A stretch of DNA of 64,000 nt from Rs1 sp000416275 (lineage in GTDB: Bacteria; Pseudomonadota; Gammaproteobacteria; Pseudomonadales; Balneatricaceae), in contig OZ251574.1 in the NCBI GenBank assembly GCA_965243635.1, positions 992,001 to 1,056,000 of the forward strand, given 5' to 3'. Made by a program: the position numbers and the translations under genes. A model generated the notes under the pieces. That model did no database searches and was not told where the DNA came from. It saw only the letters and a list, made by a program, of their open reading frames with translations. Below are positions 37,502 through 46,759 of the stretch, piece by piece; positions within the stretch are counted from its first letter, which is position 1, and each line of letters begins with the position of its first letter.

Positions 37502-38286
37502 GCTTGGTATTAAAAAATATTGGTTTAACCATAAACGGTAAAACTTTAATTGAAAATATTAATCTCACTGTCACCCCCGGTGAGGTACTTGCTATTTTAG
37601 GACCTAATGGCGCAGGTAAATCGACGGTCTTTAAAGTGATGGCTGGAGAGTATCGGCACTTTAGCGGTGCAATGACGATTAATGGTCAAACCTATCAAGG
37701 TTATTCATCTAATCGTCGGGCCAAAATGATTGGGGTGTTGCCGCAATCATCGGAGTTAGCATTTCCTTTTAGTGCCTATGAAGTAGTGATGCTTGGGCGT
37801 TTGCCACATAGCACTGGTAGAAAAAAAGATCATCAAATTGCGGTGGCTGCGATGCAGCAATTGGATGTCCTTAAGTTGGCTGATGCGCTGTATCCCGCTC
37901 TCTCGGGGGGGGAAAAGCAGCGGGTGCAGTTGGCGAGGGTGTTGTGTCAAATTTGGCAGGCAGCGAACGCTAATCTAGATGCTGAAAATCGATATTTGCT
38001 GCTGGATGAGCCGACCTCTGCGCTAGACTTGTCCCATCAACATCAGACGCTCTCTTTAGCCAGGGAATTGGCTGCCAGCGGAATGGGGGTGTTATGCATC
38101 TTGCACGATTTAAATTTAGCAGCCCAATATGCCGATAAAATTTTGATGCTAAGTGCTGGCAAAGTAATGAGCCAGGGCAGCGTATCTGAAGTGCTGACCA
38201 GTGAGCGTATTGCTCGGCTGTACGGTATCGACGTCACTGTTATTCCCCATCCAAAACATAATCATCCACTGGTTATTACAGGTTGA
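37498..38286 (+). CDS. hmuV: Heme ABC transporter ATPase HmuV
   Basis: A 262-residue ABC ATPase. Walker A is GPNGAGKST, the signature is LSGGEKQR and Walker B is LLLDEPTSAL, followed by the switch histidine in CILHDLN. It drives the HmuU permease. The start overlaps the end of hmuU (ATGA). It is the last gene of the hemP-to-hmuV series. Confidence 0.95.
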   Translation: MSLVLKNIGLTINGKTLIENINLTVTPGEVLAILGPNGAGKSTVFKVMAGEYRHFSGAMTINGQTYQGYSSNRRAKMIGVLPQSSELAFPFSAYEVVMLGRLPHSTGRKKDHQIAVAAMQQLDVLKLADALYPALSGGEKQRVQLARVLCQIWQAANANLDAENRYLLLDEPTSALDLSHQHQTLSLARELAASGMGVLCILHDLNLAAQYADKILMLSAGKVMSQGSVSEVLTSERIARLYGIDVTVIPHPKHNHPLVITG

Positions 38287-38367
38287 AAAGCAGCATGATG
38301 GCCTGAAATATGCTGATCTTTAGTGTTGTTATGCAGAGGTCTCACTCTAATAAAAGGGGATAAAAAT
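38287..38367. other. Gap between hmuV and glpK with a solo family B end
   Basis: These genes face each other. 38329-38343 is a single family B end (TTATGCAGAGGTCTC) without its partner, perhaps left after a deletion. Confidence 0.55.
38329..38343 (+). repeat. Solo family B end
   Basis: TTATGCAGAGGTCTC is the right end of family B. No matching left end lies upstream within reach. Confidence 0.75.
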
Positions 38368-39849
38368 TTATTCAGTCAAAACCTTCCTTACCGATTGCTG
38401 CCAGCGCTGCTGGTGGAGCAGACGCTGTTGATCACTCCAATCCGGGATGAACTCAGATTGGCACTGCCAGCGACTGCTAATGTCATCTAGTGAACTAAAT
38501 ATTCCCGCTTGTAGCCCCGCTAAATAAGCGACGCCCAGTGCGGTTGTCTCTACTAGCGCGGGACGCTGTACGTTTATAGCGATTAAATCACTTAGGAATT
38601 GTAGCAGCCAGTTGTTGTTTGCCATGCCACCATCTACTCTGAGATTTTTTAGTTGGATGTTGTCATCTTCTATCGCGGTGATTAGGTCTTTAGTTTGATA
38701 GCAGACCGCTTTTAAAGCCGCCGCCACAATATCGGCAATGCCAGTATCGCGAGTGAGGCCAAAAATAGCCCCCCTTGCGCTAGGATCCCAATGCGGCGCA
38801 CCGAGTCCGGTAAAGGCTGGCACCATCACTACTTGAGAGTCACTATTTGCCGATTTAGCCAGCTCTTCCACCTCTCTAACATCGTCGATGATTTTAAGGC
38901 CGTCGCGCAGCCACTGAATCGCTGCACCGGCGATGAAAATACTGCCTTCCAATGCGTAAGTTACTTGTCCATTAAGCCGATAGGCAACCGTGGTTAGCAA
39001 TCGATGTTGTGATTTAATCGCTTTATCACCAGTGTTGATAATTAAGAAACAGCCAGTACCGTAAGTGCTTTTAGCCATGCCCGTGTTAAAGCAAGCCTGG
39101 CCAAAGAGCGCTGCTTGTTGATCGCCAGCGATGCCGCCGATAGGAATGCTGGCGCCAAAAAGCTGCTTATCGCAGCGACCAAAATCCGCTGAGCAATCTA
39201 AGACTTGGGGCATCAAAGACGCCGGTATCTTAAAAAGAGCCAAAAGTTCAGCATCCCATTGTTGGGTGTGAATATTAAATAGCATCGTTCTAGAGGCATT
39301 GGTCGCATCTGTGTAGTGGCTTTCACCAGCGGTTAAATGCCAGAGTAAATAGCAGTCGACGGTGCCGAACAGCAATTCACCTGCTACTGCTCTAGCTCTG
39401 ACGCCGACAACATTCTGTAAAATCCAATTGATTTTACAGGCGGAAAAATAGGAATCAATTAATAATCCGGTTTTATCGGTAATTAATTCACTGTATCCTT
39501 GCTTGACTAAATCAGCACAATATTGATGGGTACGTCTATCTTGCCAAACGATAGCGTTATACACTGGATCGCCGGTTTTTTTATCCCAAACAATGGTTGT
39601 CTCTCGCTGGTTGGTAATACCGATAGAGCAGATTTGATCGGGACTAAGTTGGGCCTGTTTTATCACTTGTCTACAGGTTGCAAGTACGGTATTTAGGATG
39701 TCCAGTGGGCTGTGTTCAACCCAGCCATCAGCGGGGAAAATCTGACTGAACTCCTGTTGGGCTTGATTGACTAATTGCGCATCACTATCAAAAATAATTG
39801 CTCTAGAGCTGGTTGTGCCTTGATCTATAGAGAGAATGTATGATTTCAT
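38368..39849 (-). CDS. glpK: Glycerol kinase
   Basis: A 493-residue FGGY-family kinase that phosphorylates glycerol with ATP to sn-glycerol 3-phosphate. Characteristic stretches are SIDQGTTSSRAIIFD near the N-terminus, GITNQRETTIVWDK, GGIAGDQQAALFGQ and VDGGMANNNWLLQF near residue 400. The frame opens at a TTG at 39858, but the ATG at 39849 is preferred, with AAGG about 10 bases upstream. It is divergent from glpR. No glpF or glpD is adjacent. Confidence 0.96.
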   Translation of the reverse strand: MKSYILSIDQGTTSSRAIIFDSDAQLVNQAQQEFSQIFPADGWVEHSPLDILNTVLATCRQVIKQAQLSPDQICSIGITNQRETTIVWDKKTGDPVYNAIVWQDRRTHQYCADLVKQGYSELITDKTGLLIDSYFSACKINWILQNVVGVRARAVAGELLFGTVDCYLLWHLTAGESHYTDATNASRTMLFNIHTQQWDAELLALFKIPASLMPQVLDCSADFGRCDKQLFGASIPIGGIAGDQQAALFGQACFNTGMAKSTYGTGCFLIINTGDKAIKSQHRLLTTVAYRLNGQVTYALEGSIFIAGAAIQWLRDGLKIIDDVREVEELAKSANSDSQVVMVPAFTGLGAPHWDPSARGAIFGLTRDTGIADIVAAALKAVCYQTKDLITAIEDDNIQLKNLRVDGGMANNNWLLQFLSDLIAINVQRPALVETTALGVAYLAGLQAGIFSSLDDISSRWQCQSEFIPDWSDQQRLLHQQRWQQSVRKVLTE

Positions 39850-40012
39850 TATTCGCAAGCCTTGCTATTAATGTGCGGGCGCAATAACCTACACAATATT
39901 ATTTTTAGAATGAATGGAAATCTCAGTATTACAATTACGGCATTGTGAGAGGTAACGCCACTGTCCATTCGAGATACTTACATTTAGCCGATTACTGGAT
40001 GATAGACATTTA

Positions 40013-40774
40013 ATGACTAGCCAGCAGAGACAAAGTAAGATATTAGCCCTGATCAACCAAAAAGGTTTTATAAGTATTGATGAATTAGTAGAACTTTTTG
40101 ATGTGACACCGCAAACTATTCGGCGCGATCTTAATCAAATGGCAGATGCTAATAAAATACGTCGTCATCATGGCGGGGCAGAGAGAGAATCTAGCACAGA
40201 GAATGAAGATTATCAAAGTCGCAAAATTCAAAATTTAGCCGCTAAAAAAGCGATGGCTCAACAAGTTGCGGCAATGGTCCCCAACGGGTCTGCTATCTTC
40301 ATTAATATAGGCACTTCTACTGAATTAGTTGCCAGGGCACTATTGCAACATTCTGCTTTGAGGGTAGTGACCAATAATATCCATGTCGCGTCTATTCTAT
40401 CGGCCAATGAAGATTTTCAAGTTATCATTGCGGCGGGTGAGGTGCGGCACAGTGACGGTGGCATCGTCGGAGAGGCAACTTGTGACTTTATTAGCCAATT
40501 CAATATGGATATTGGTATTATTGGTATTAGTGGGATTGGCGATGACGGGTCATTATTGGATTATGACCTTCGGGAAGTCAAAGTTGCCCAGGCAATCATC
40601 GCTAACTCTAGTAAGGTGATACTGGCTGCTGATCATTCAAAATTTGGCCGTAGCGCGATGGTTAAACAAGCGAGTATCAATCAAATCGATGTCTTAGTAA
40701 CAGATCAAGCGGTGCCTGAAAAAGTTGCCAATATATTGTCGGAACAAAATATAGCGGTGATCATTTGTGACTGA
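40013..40774 (+). CDS. glpR: DeoR-family repressor GlpR
   Basis: A 253-residue regulator with an N-terminal DeoR helix-turn-helix (about residues 5-55, ISIDELVELFDVTPQTIRRD) and a C-terminal sugar-phosphate-sensing domain (about 75-240). The pattern matches the glycerol-3-phosphate repressor, and the position next to glpK supports this. It would release DNA when glycerol 3-phosphate is present. The 163 bases between the genes should hold its operator; I did not find a clear palindrome. Confidence 0.92.
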   Translation: MTSQQRQSKILALINQKGFISIDELVELFDVTPQTIRRDLNQMADANKIRRHHGGAERESSTENEDYQSRKIQNLAAKKAMAQQVAAMVPNGSAIFINIGTSTELVARALLQHSALRVVTNNIHVASILSANEDFQVIIAAGEVRHSDGGIVGEATCDFISQFNMDIGIIGISGIGDDGSLLDYDLREVKVAQAIIANSSKVILAADHSKFGRSAMVKQASINQIDVLVTDQAVPEKVANILSEQNIAVIICD

Positions 40775-40857
40775 TAAAGTGTGAAATAGCAACTCGTGAT
40801 CTAATGGTGAAGAGTTAGGGTTAAAAAATCGTGTCTTTGATAGTTTTCATATTTATA

Positions 40858-41017
40858 CCTGGATCCGTGACTTCAAAGTGAATACAGAGTGTAAGATATT
40901 GGTTTTACAGTGGAATTGAAAAATCTTAGCCGCACCCATAGGTTCAGCGGGTGTTTTTCTAACCTCTGTATAATCAAGAGATTACGCTATGTAGTGCAGT
41001 GAAGTCACTGATTCAGG
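40858..41017 (+). repeat. Family A repeat, 160-bp form
   Basis: Ends CCTGGATCCGTGACTTCA and TGAAGTCACTGATTCAGG; flanked by the 5-bp duplication TTATA. It lies just upstream of the EAL-HDOD gene and may influence its promoter. Confidence 0.95.
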
Positions 41018-41071
41018 TTATAGTAAAAGTTGCACCTATCATCATAGGTATAACTGTATAAGGGGTTAACA

Positions 41072-42307
41072 GTGGTAAATGAAATTAAACGCCAAGATGA
41101 GGAACAAGAGCTCGATATATTGTTTGCTCGGCATTCTATCTATACAAAAAACCGAGATGTTGAATACTACGAGCTGTTGTTCCGTAGCAAAGATAATACA
41201 TTTGACCCTAATATTGCCGATGAGCAGGCAACTTTTGAGGTGATTGTAAATAACTATGCTAACGTGATTAAAGACGGCATGCAAAAAACAGTCCCTTGTT
41301 TTATTAAAGTGACAGATGATTTGTTGTTGAATAACAAGTTACCTGACCTGCCAAAAGGCCGTTTTGTTTTGTCTCTATTAGGTAGATCAAAAATAACCCC
41401 AGAACTCGTTGCAAAGCTGAAAGAACTGGGCAATCAAGGTGTGAGGTTGGCGCTTTCAGACTATGATCCTAGAGAACGACGTTTTGACGTGTTATTGAAT
41501 ATAGTACATATCATTAAGCTGGATATTCAGCGTTTAGGTATGGAAAACCTACCTGGCTTGATCGCTAAACTCAAGCCCTTTCATCTTGAATTACTAGCAG
41601 ATAAAGTAGAGTCACAAGAACAATATAATCAGTGTGCCACTATGGGTTTTTCGCTTTACCAAGGCTTCTTTCTCAGCGAGCCAGCCACTGTCAGAGGCAA
41701 AAAAATAGGTGCGAACAAAACAGTATTGTTGCAATTGTTGACGGAGTTTGACAGGCCAGGTGCAAATGCCAAAAGTATCGAAGAGCTGGCGTTAAATGAC
41801 CCAAACCTGACCTATAAAATCTTAAAAGTGGTTAATTCTGCGGCGTTTAATACGCCTAAGGAAATCATTTCATTATCTCACGCGATAAGCTTACTGGGAA
41901 TGGCGCAAATAAAACGTTGGGTGGTTATTTTTATGACCACCGGGGAAGAGTGCGCCGTACCCGATCTAGTATCGAACATGTTAGTACGTGGGAGAATGTG
42001 TGAAATAATTTCTGAAATGACTGGACAACATGATCCGATTAGCCATTTTATGGTAGGTTTACTGTCCCAGTTAGATGTGCTGCTGAATATTGAAATGTGC
42101 GATTTATTAGATCAGATGCCCTTAACTAATGAAATTAGTAACGCTATTTTAGATCATAAAGGTAAAATGGGTGAGATACTAAGCGATGTTAAGTACTACC
42201 AACACGGTGATTTTGATTCAGTGAAAGGAGATGTCAACAGTACTGTCTATCAAGTTGCCTATCGGCATAGTATTAAATGGGCCGATCAAGTGATGAAAGC
42301 TACCTAA
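41072..42307 (+). CDS. EAL-HDOD signalling protein (YuxH/CdgJ-like)
   Basis: A 411-residue protein with a degenerate EAL domain (about 12-205), in which the motif reads YELLFRSK, and an HDOD domain (about 215-385). Members regulate motility or other c-di-GMP-linked processes, usually without phosphodiesterase activity. The start is a GTG with a ribosome site AAGGGG; it begins 55 bases after a family A repeat. Confidence 0.9.
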   Translation: MVNEIKRQDEEQELDILFARHSIYTKNRDVEYYELLFRSKDNTFDPNIADEQATFEVIVNNYANVIKDGMQKTVPCFIKVTDDLLLNNKLPDLPKGRFVLSLLGRSKITPELVAKLKELGNQGVRLALSDYDPRERRFDVLLNIVHIIKLDIQRLGMENLPGLIAKLKPFHLELLADKVESQEQYNQCATMGFSLYQGFFLSEPATVRGKKIGANKTVLLQLLTEFDRPGANAKSIEELALNDPNLTYKILKVVNSAAFNTPKEIISLSHAISLLGMAQIKRWVVIFMTTGEECAVPDLVSNMLVRGRMCEIISEMTGQHDPISHFMVGLLSQLDVLLNIEMCDLLDQMPLTNEISNAILDHKGKMGEILSDVKYYQHGDFDSVKGDVNSTVYQVAYRHSIKWADQVMKAT

Positions 42308-42319
42308 GATATTCTGCAC

Positions 42320-42472
42320 AATGTGACACAGCCCCGCAGGGTGGATAACTAAGAGCCTATCTCCTTGGTCAGAAACTTGATAAGGACTGGGTATTAGCGG
42401 GGTTCTCTCTCTCGCGGACATAGGCCCTTAGTTATGCACAGGGAGATGTGGGAGTTGTTCTAAAGAGCTAGT
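42320..42472. repeat. Third repeat type with an imperfect inverted pair
   Basis: 42342-42364 and 42417-42439 form an inverted pair of 23 bases with about four mismatches, separated by 52 bases. A 23-base block at about 42325-42347 (read on the minus strand, starting CTTAGTTATCCACCCTGCGG) recurs at about 59910-59932. The right edge (42448-42472) resembles the motif at 10604 and 4169. Confidence 0.55.
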
Positions 42473-42489
42473 ATCACTGATAACAGAAC

Positions 42490-42646
42490 CCTGAATCAGT
42501 GACTTCACTGCACCATGTAGCGCAAGTTATTGATTCTAAACGGTTAGTAAAATACTCGCTGAACCTATGGGTGCAGTTAAGATTTTCAATTCCACTGTAA
42601 ACCAATATCTTACATTCTGTATTCACTTTGAAGTCACGGATTCAGG
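42490..42646 (-). repeat. Family A repeat, 157-bp inverse copy
   Basis: Ends CCTGAATCAGTGACTTCA and TTTGAAGTCACGGATTCAGG; the body is the inverse of the 160-bp form with small deletions. The flanks AGAAC and AGATG match only partly, so the duplication is eroded. Confidence 0.92.
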
Positions 42647-42914
42647 AGATGACAGCTGTTTTTGATAGCGAGTTTTTTCAAACTGTGTAGGATCAATGGC
42701 CTATGCTTAGCAGTCGGTTATTTTGGTTGAACTGAACATAGCTTCTAAAAAAATAGAGATTGTTTATCAATTCTTTCAGTAATCATTTAAAGAAGCCCAT
42801 AAAAAGTTGTAGTATATTAAAGACTGAAACGTCTTGTACTTCACTGTACGTAAATTTTCACAAAGATTTAATTTAAGCTGTCTTTATTTGTAGTTGACTA
42901 AGGTAATTGATTGA
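42647..42914. other. Intergenic upstream of the large GGDEF-EAL gene
   Basis: About 270 AT-rich bases, no gene or RNA recognised; the promoter of the next gene is expected here. Confidence 0.35.
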
Positions 42915-45662
42915 TTGAATACTGAGAATAACAAAAGAGCTGCTCGCAATAAAATTCGAAAATTTGTACCATCATTTTTGCTGCAAATATGGGTGATATT
43001 AGTTGTTTGTGTGGTATTGGTTTCTGAGTTTTTTTGGCTGCCAAGTAGTTTAGAATCTACACTTAATCAGCACATCAATCGCTTTCAATTTGTGTTGCAA
43101 GTTTCTAGTCGTTTATTTGCTGCTCAGCCCTCTAATATTGAACGAGATCAATTACTTACTCTGCTTAATGAAAATTCTGAGGCTCAATACTGGCTGGAAA
43201 TAGTCTATGCTGAAGAAGCGAACCTAAGGTTACAAGCGGCGGCTAATACAGAACTGCAACTGCTACTCCAGCCATTGTCTGACTCCTCTCTCGCCTACGG
43301 ATTATGGTTCAATCCCTCTGAACTTTTACTTGAGCAAGAAGCATTATATCGCTGTTTTGAATTAATACTAATTGCTTTTGTCACTTTTATTATCGCTATT
43401 ATTTGGATTAGGCGCTGCTCGTTTATAGCATCGCTAAAGAAATTGATTAAATCGGCTAAATCTTTAGAAGAAGGTGATTTTAATACGCCATTTCCCAAGG
43501 TTAATAGTCATTCCGGGTTAGTTGAATTATTTAACACTTTTGAGGTGAGTCGTAAGGCTCTGTCAAAAAGCCGTTCGGAATTACTCGCTCAAGTTGACGC
43601 TAATAAGCTCAGTGAACAACGATTGCACGATTCACAGGAAGTTGCTAAGTTGGGTAGTTGGGAGTGGATAGTCGAAGAGGATACTGTTTGGTTTTCAACC
43701 AGCCTAGAAAAAATACTAGCTATAGAGAAAGGCTCAGAACATTTTGGAATTAAGGAGTTTTTTCAACAAGTACATCCCGCCGATAGAAAAACTCTCCTGC
43801 AAAGTCTTGCGCCTAAATTGCAAGTTGGCGCGATCGTCTCTACTGATTTTCGAGTGTCAGTAGAAGGCGATATTAAGCATGTGCATTTGATGGCCGATGT
43901 CAAGCAACAAGCTGATGGGAAACTACGTCTGATTGGAACTTGCCAGGACATTAGTGAGCGCAAAGATATTGAATCACTACTGAAAAAATTATCTAGTGCT
44001 ATTACTGCCAGTAGTTCTGGGGTGATGATTACAGATGTGATCGGTACGATTGAGTATTTGAACCCTAAGTTTACTGAAACTACAGGCTATGAGCTTGAGG
44101 ACTTAGCGGGAAGTGCATCAGTGATCCTCTCTCGGGATTGTCTACCTGAAGGTCAGTATGATGAAGTTTGGGGGGATATTCTCTCTGGAAAAAGCTGGCG
44201 TGGAGATTTACAAAACATCCGTAAAGATGGCAGTTTATTCTGGTCCGTCGTCTCTATTTCTCCAATTAACAATGAATATAGTGAATTAACCCATTTCGTT
44301 ATTGTCTGTGAAGATGTATCTGAACTCAAAGATGCCCATGCAAAAATGGAACAGCTAGCATTATTTGATGAATTAACCGGTCTGCCAAATCGACGATGGC
44401 TTTTTAGAAAACTAGCGGAATTATTTCGTAATGATGTTATGAAATATCCCGCAGTAGTGATGTTATTAGATTTAGATAATTTTAAAGCAATAAATGACAC
44501 CCAAGGTCATCCCGCGGGAGACAAATTATTAATTGAGGTGGCTAACCGTCTTAAATTGAGTATACCGGACGAAGGGTTCGCAGCGCGTTTAGGGGGTGAT
44601 GAATTCGCGATACTTATCAGCCCAGTCAAAAATGTAGAACAAATTGAAAACCTCGCTAAACAAGTGCTGAATGATATTGCTCGACCCTTTATTATCAATG
44701 GAAGCGAGATAAAAATTAGTACTAGTATCGGACTTGCCTGGCTGCCAAAAGATGGCAATATGCCCGATACTATTTTAAAACATGCAGACTTAGCAATGTA
44801 TCAGGCTAAGGAAATGGGGCGAAATCAATACCGTCAATTCACCGAACAACTGCATGATCAGCTGCAGCGCCATATACGCTTTTCCAGAGAGTTACCTGAG
44901 GCGCTAGCAAATGGCGATTTTTATTTATGCTTCCAGCCTAAAGTAGATCTAGCCGCTAAAAAAATTATTGGGGTCGAAACTCTCATTCGCTGGAAACATC
45001 CTGAATTGGGAAATATATCTCCTTTTGATTTTATCTCGATAGCGGAAGACAGCGGATTTATCGTCCCGCTGGGAAATTGGGTATTTGCTGAAGCCTGTCG
45101 ACAAATGAAAAAGTTGCGTGAAATGGGCTATGCTGATTTAACTTGCGCGATTAATATTTCACTGCGACAGTTTAGTGATCCCTCGCTACTGGGGGTTATC
45201 GAAAAATCTGTTCGCGATAATGGTTTGAAGCCGCAGAACCTCGAAGTTGAAATCACAGAATCTTTATTAATGGAAGATGTTGATAAAGCCATAATGACCT
45301 TGAAAAAAATTCAGAAATTAGGGATTAGTGTCGCCATTGATGACTTCGGAACTGGTTATTCTTCCTTCAGCTATTTGAAAAATTTACCGATCAATACTTT
45401 AAAAGTGGATAGATGTTTCATTAAAGATATTCCCAGAAGCCATGAAGACATGAAAATCACTGCGGCGATTATATCAATGGCACATAGCTTGAATCTAAAA
45501 GTAGTGGCTGAAGGCATAGAAGTAGAGAGCCAGAGTGAAATATTGTTAGAGCAAAAGTGTGATATTGGACAAGGTTATTTATTTGGCAAGCCAATGAGGC
45601 TAGCTGAATTGAAGCAGCAACTTGATCAAGAGGAGTTTTTAAGGCAACTAGAACAAGGGTGA
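42915..45662 (+). CDS. Membrane PAS-GGDEF-EAL c-di-GMP protein
   Basis: A 915-residue sensor. Two helices (about 20-45 and 150-170) enclose a periplasmic part. A HAMP-like segment, two PAS domains (about 240-350 and 355-475), a GGDEF domain and an EAL domain follow. RLGGDEF is intact, but the I-site position reads SIPD instead of RxxD, so product inhibition is probably lost. The EAL side has GVETLIRW, EITESLLM and DDFGTGYSS, consistent with activity. The start is a TTG with AAGGT about 9 bases upstream. It is 93 bases before the MoxR gene. Confidence 0.93.
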   Translation: MNTENNKRAARNKIRKFVPSFLLQIWVILVVCVVLVSEFFWLPSSLESTLNQHINRFQFVLQVSSRLFAAQPSNIERDQLLTLLNENSEAQYWLEIVYAEEANLRLQAAANTELQLLLQPLSDSSLAYGLWFNPSELLLEQEALYRCFELILIAFVTFIIAIIWIRRCSFIASLKKLIKSAKSLEEGDFNTPFPKVNSHSGLVELFNTFEVSRKALSKSRSELLAQVDANKLSEQRLHDSQEVAKLGSWEWIVEEDTVWFSTSLEKILAIEKGSEHFGIKEFFQQVHPADRKTLLQSLAPKLQVGAIVSTDFRVSVEGDIKHVHLMADVKQQADGKLRLIGTCQDISERKDIESLLKKLSSAITASSSGVMITDVIGTIEYLNPKFTETTGYELEDLAGSASVILSRDCLPEGQYDEVWGDILSGKSWRGDLQNIRKDGSLFWSVVSISPINNEYSELTHFVIVCEDVSELKDAHAKMEQLALFDELTGLPNRRWLFRKLAELFRNDVMKYPAVVMLLDLDNFKAINDTQGHPAGDKLLIEVANRLKLSIPDEGFAARLGGDEFAILISPVKNVEQIENLAKQVLNDIARPFIINGSEIKISTSIGLAWLPKDGNMPDTILKHADLAMYQAKEMGRNQYRQFTEQLHDQLQRHIRFSRELPEALANGDFYLCFQPKVDLAAKKIIGVETLIRWKHPELGNISPFDFISIAEDSGFIVPLGNWVFAEACRQMKKLREMGYADLTCAINISLRQFSDPSLLGVIEKSVRDNGLKPQNLEVEITESLLMEDVDKAIMTLKKIQKLGISVAIDDFGTGYSSFSYLKNLPINTLKVDRCFIKDIPRSHEDMKITAAIISMAHSLNLKVVAEGIEVESQSEILLEQKCDIGQGYLFGKPMRLAELKQQLDQEEFLRQLEQG

Positions 45663-45755
45663 ACTGATTTTTTACTAGATTCTAGTTAGCCAATAGCTGT
45701 GTTAGAGTGGCGCAGATTCCTCTAAACTCTATCTGAGGTTGATAAGGAGAATACG

Positions 45756-46727
45756 TTGAATAACGTGAAGAAAATTGACAGCACTCAGCTGGCGGTACTA
45801 GAGCAGTTAATCGCTGCCATTGGCCAGGCTTTACTAGGTAAGCAAACGCAAATAAAGCTCGCACTTACTTGTATTTTGGCCAGTGGTCATTTACTAATTG
45901 AAGATCTACCTGGCATGGGAAAAACCACGCTAGCGCACGCTATCGCTGACGTACTAGGGCTGCGTTATAATCGGGTACAATTTACCAGCGATTTACTGCC
46001 GACTGATTTACTTGGGGTGTCTATTTTTAATCGCACCGAGCAAAATTTTGAGTTTCATCGAGGTCCGATTTTTACTCAGCTACTACTTGCAGATGAAATT
46101 AATCGCACCACTCCTAAAACACAAAGCGCTCTATTAGAGGCGATGGAAGAGGGGCAGGTAAGCATTGAGGGAGCCACCTATGAGCTCCCCAGCCCTTTCT
46201 TTGTGATAGCCACGCAAAATCCTTCACATAATAGTGGCACATATCCACTGCCTGAATCTCAGTTAGATAGATTTATGATGCGTATCCAGCTGGGGTATCC
46301 ATCCAGAGAAGCTGAACTGCACATGTTGCGCAGCGTATCGAATCATGTTGGAGCTAGAAACAGAAGTAACAGTAGCCGCGTTAAATTATCGGCATTAGTT
46401 AACCAAGAGCAACTTGAAAGTTTGCAAGATAAAGCCGCAAGCGTAGTGGTGAGTGATCACTTACTTGATTATCTGCAGAGACTTATTCAATTTAGTCGTG
46501 AAGATAACGCCTTTAAATTTGGCATATCGCCTCGTGGTTCAATGGCTTTACTGTGTGCGGCAAAAGCTTGGGCCTTCTTAGAAAATCGCAATTATTTATT
46601 ACCGGAAGATGTACAGCAAGTGTTTGTCGCAGTGATTGGGCACCGGCTGGTTGGCGCGGCAAGCGATCAAGCAACTGGTACTTTAGCTGAGTATATATTG
46701 GCCCAAGTAGATGTGTTGTATGAGTAA
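45756..46727 (+). CDS. MoxR-family AAA ATPase
   Basis: A 323-residue ATPase with Walker A GMGKTTLAHA (near residue 55) and Walker B LLADEINR (near 115). MoxR proteins act as chaperones in the assembly of partner complexes, usually with a DUF58 protein. The start is TTG with a strong AAGGAG site. It is the first gene of a three-gene operon with DUF58 and a transglutaminase protein. Confidence 0.94.
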   Translation: MNNVKKIDSTQLAVLEQLIAAIGQALLGKQTQIKLALTCILASGHLLIEDLPGMGKTTLAHAIADVLGLRYNRVQFTSDLLPTDLLGVSIFNRTEQNFEFHRGPIFTQLLLADEINRTTPKTQSALLEAMEEGQVSIEGATYELPSPFFVIATQNPSHNSGTYPLPESQLDRFMMRIQLGYPSREAELHMLRSVSNHVGARNRSNSSRVKLSALVNQEQLESLQDKAASVVVSDHLLDYLQRLIQFSREDNAFKFGISPRGSMALLCAAKAWAFLENRNYLLPEDVQQVFVAVIGHRLVGAASDQATGTLAEYILAQVDVLYE

Positions 46728-46759
46728 GGGCTGCTCGTTTAAAAACAGACACAAAGCGC

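Noticed and set aside
39850..40012. GlpR operator between glpK and glpR
   Set aside because: An operator is expected here, but I found no convincing palindrome resembling the known GlpR site.
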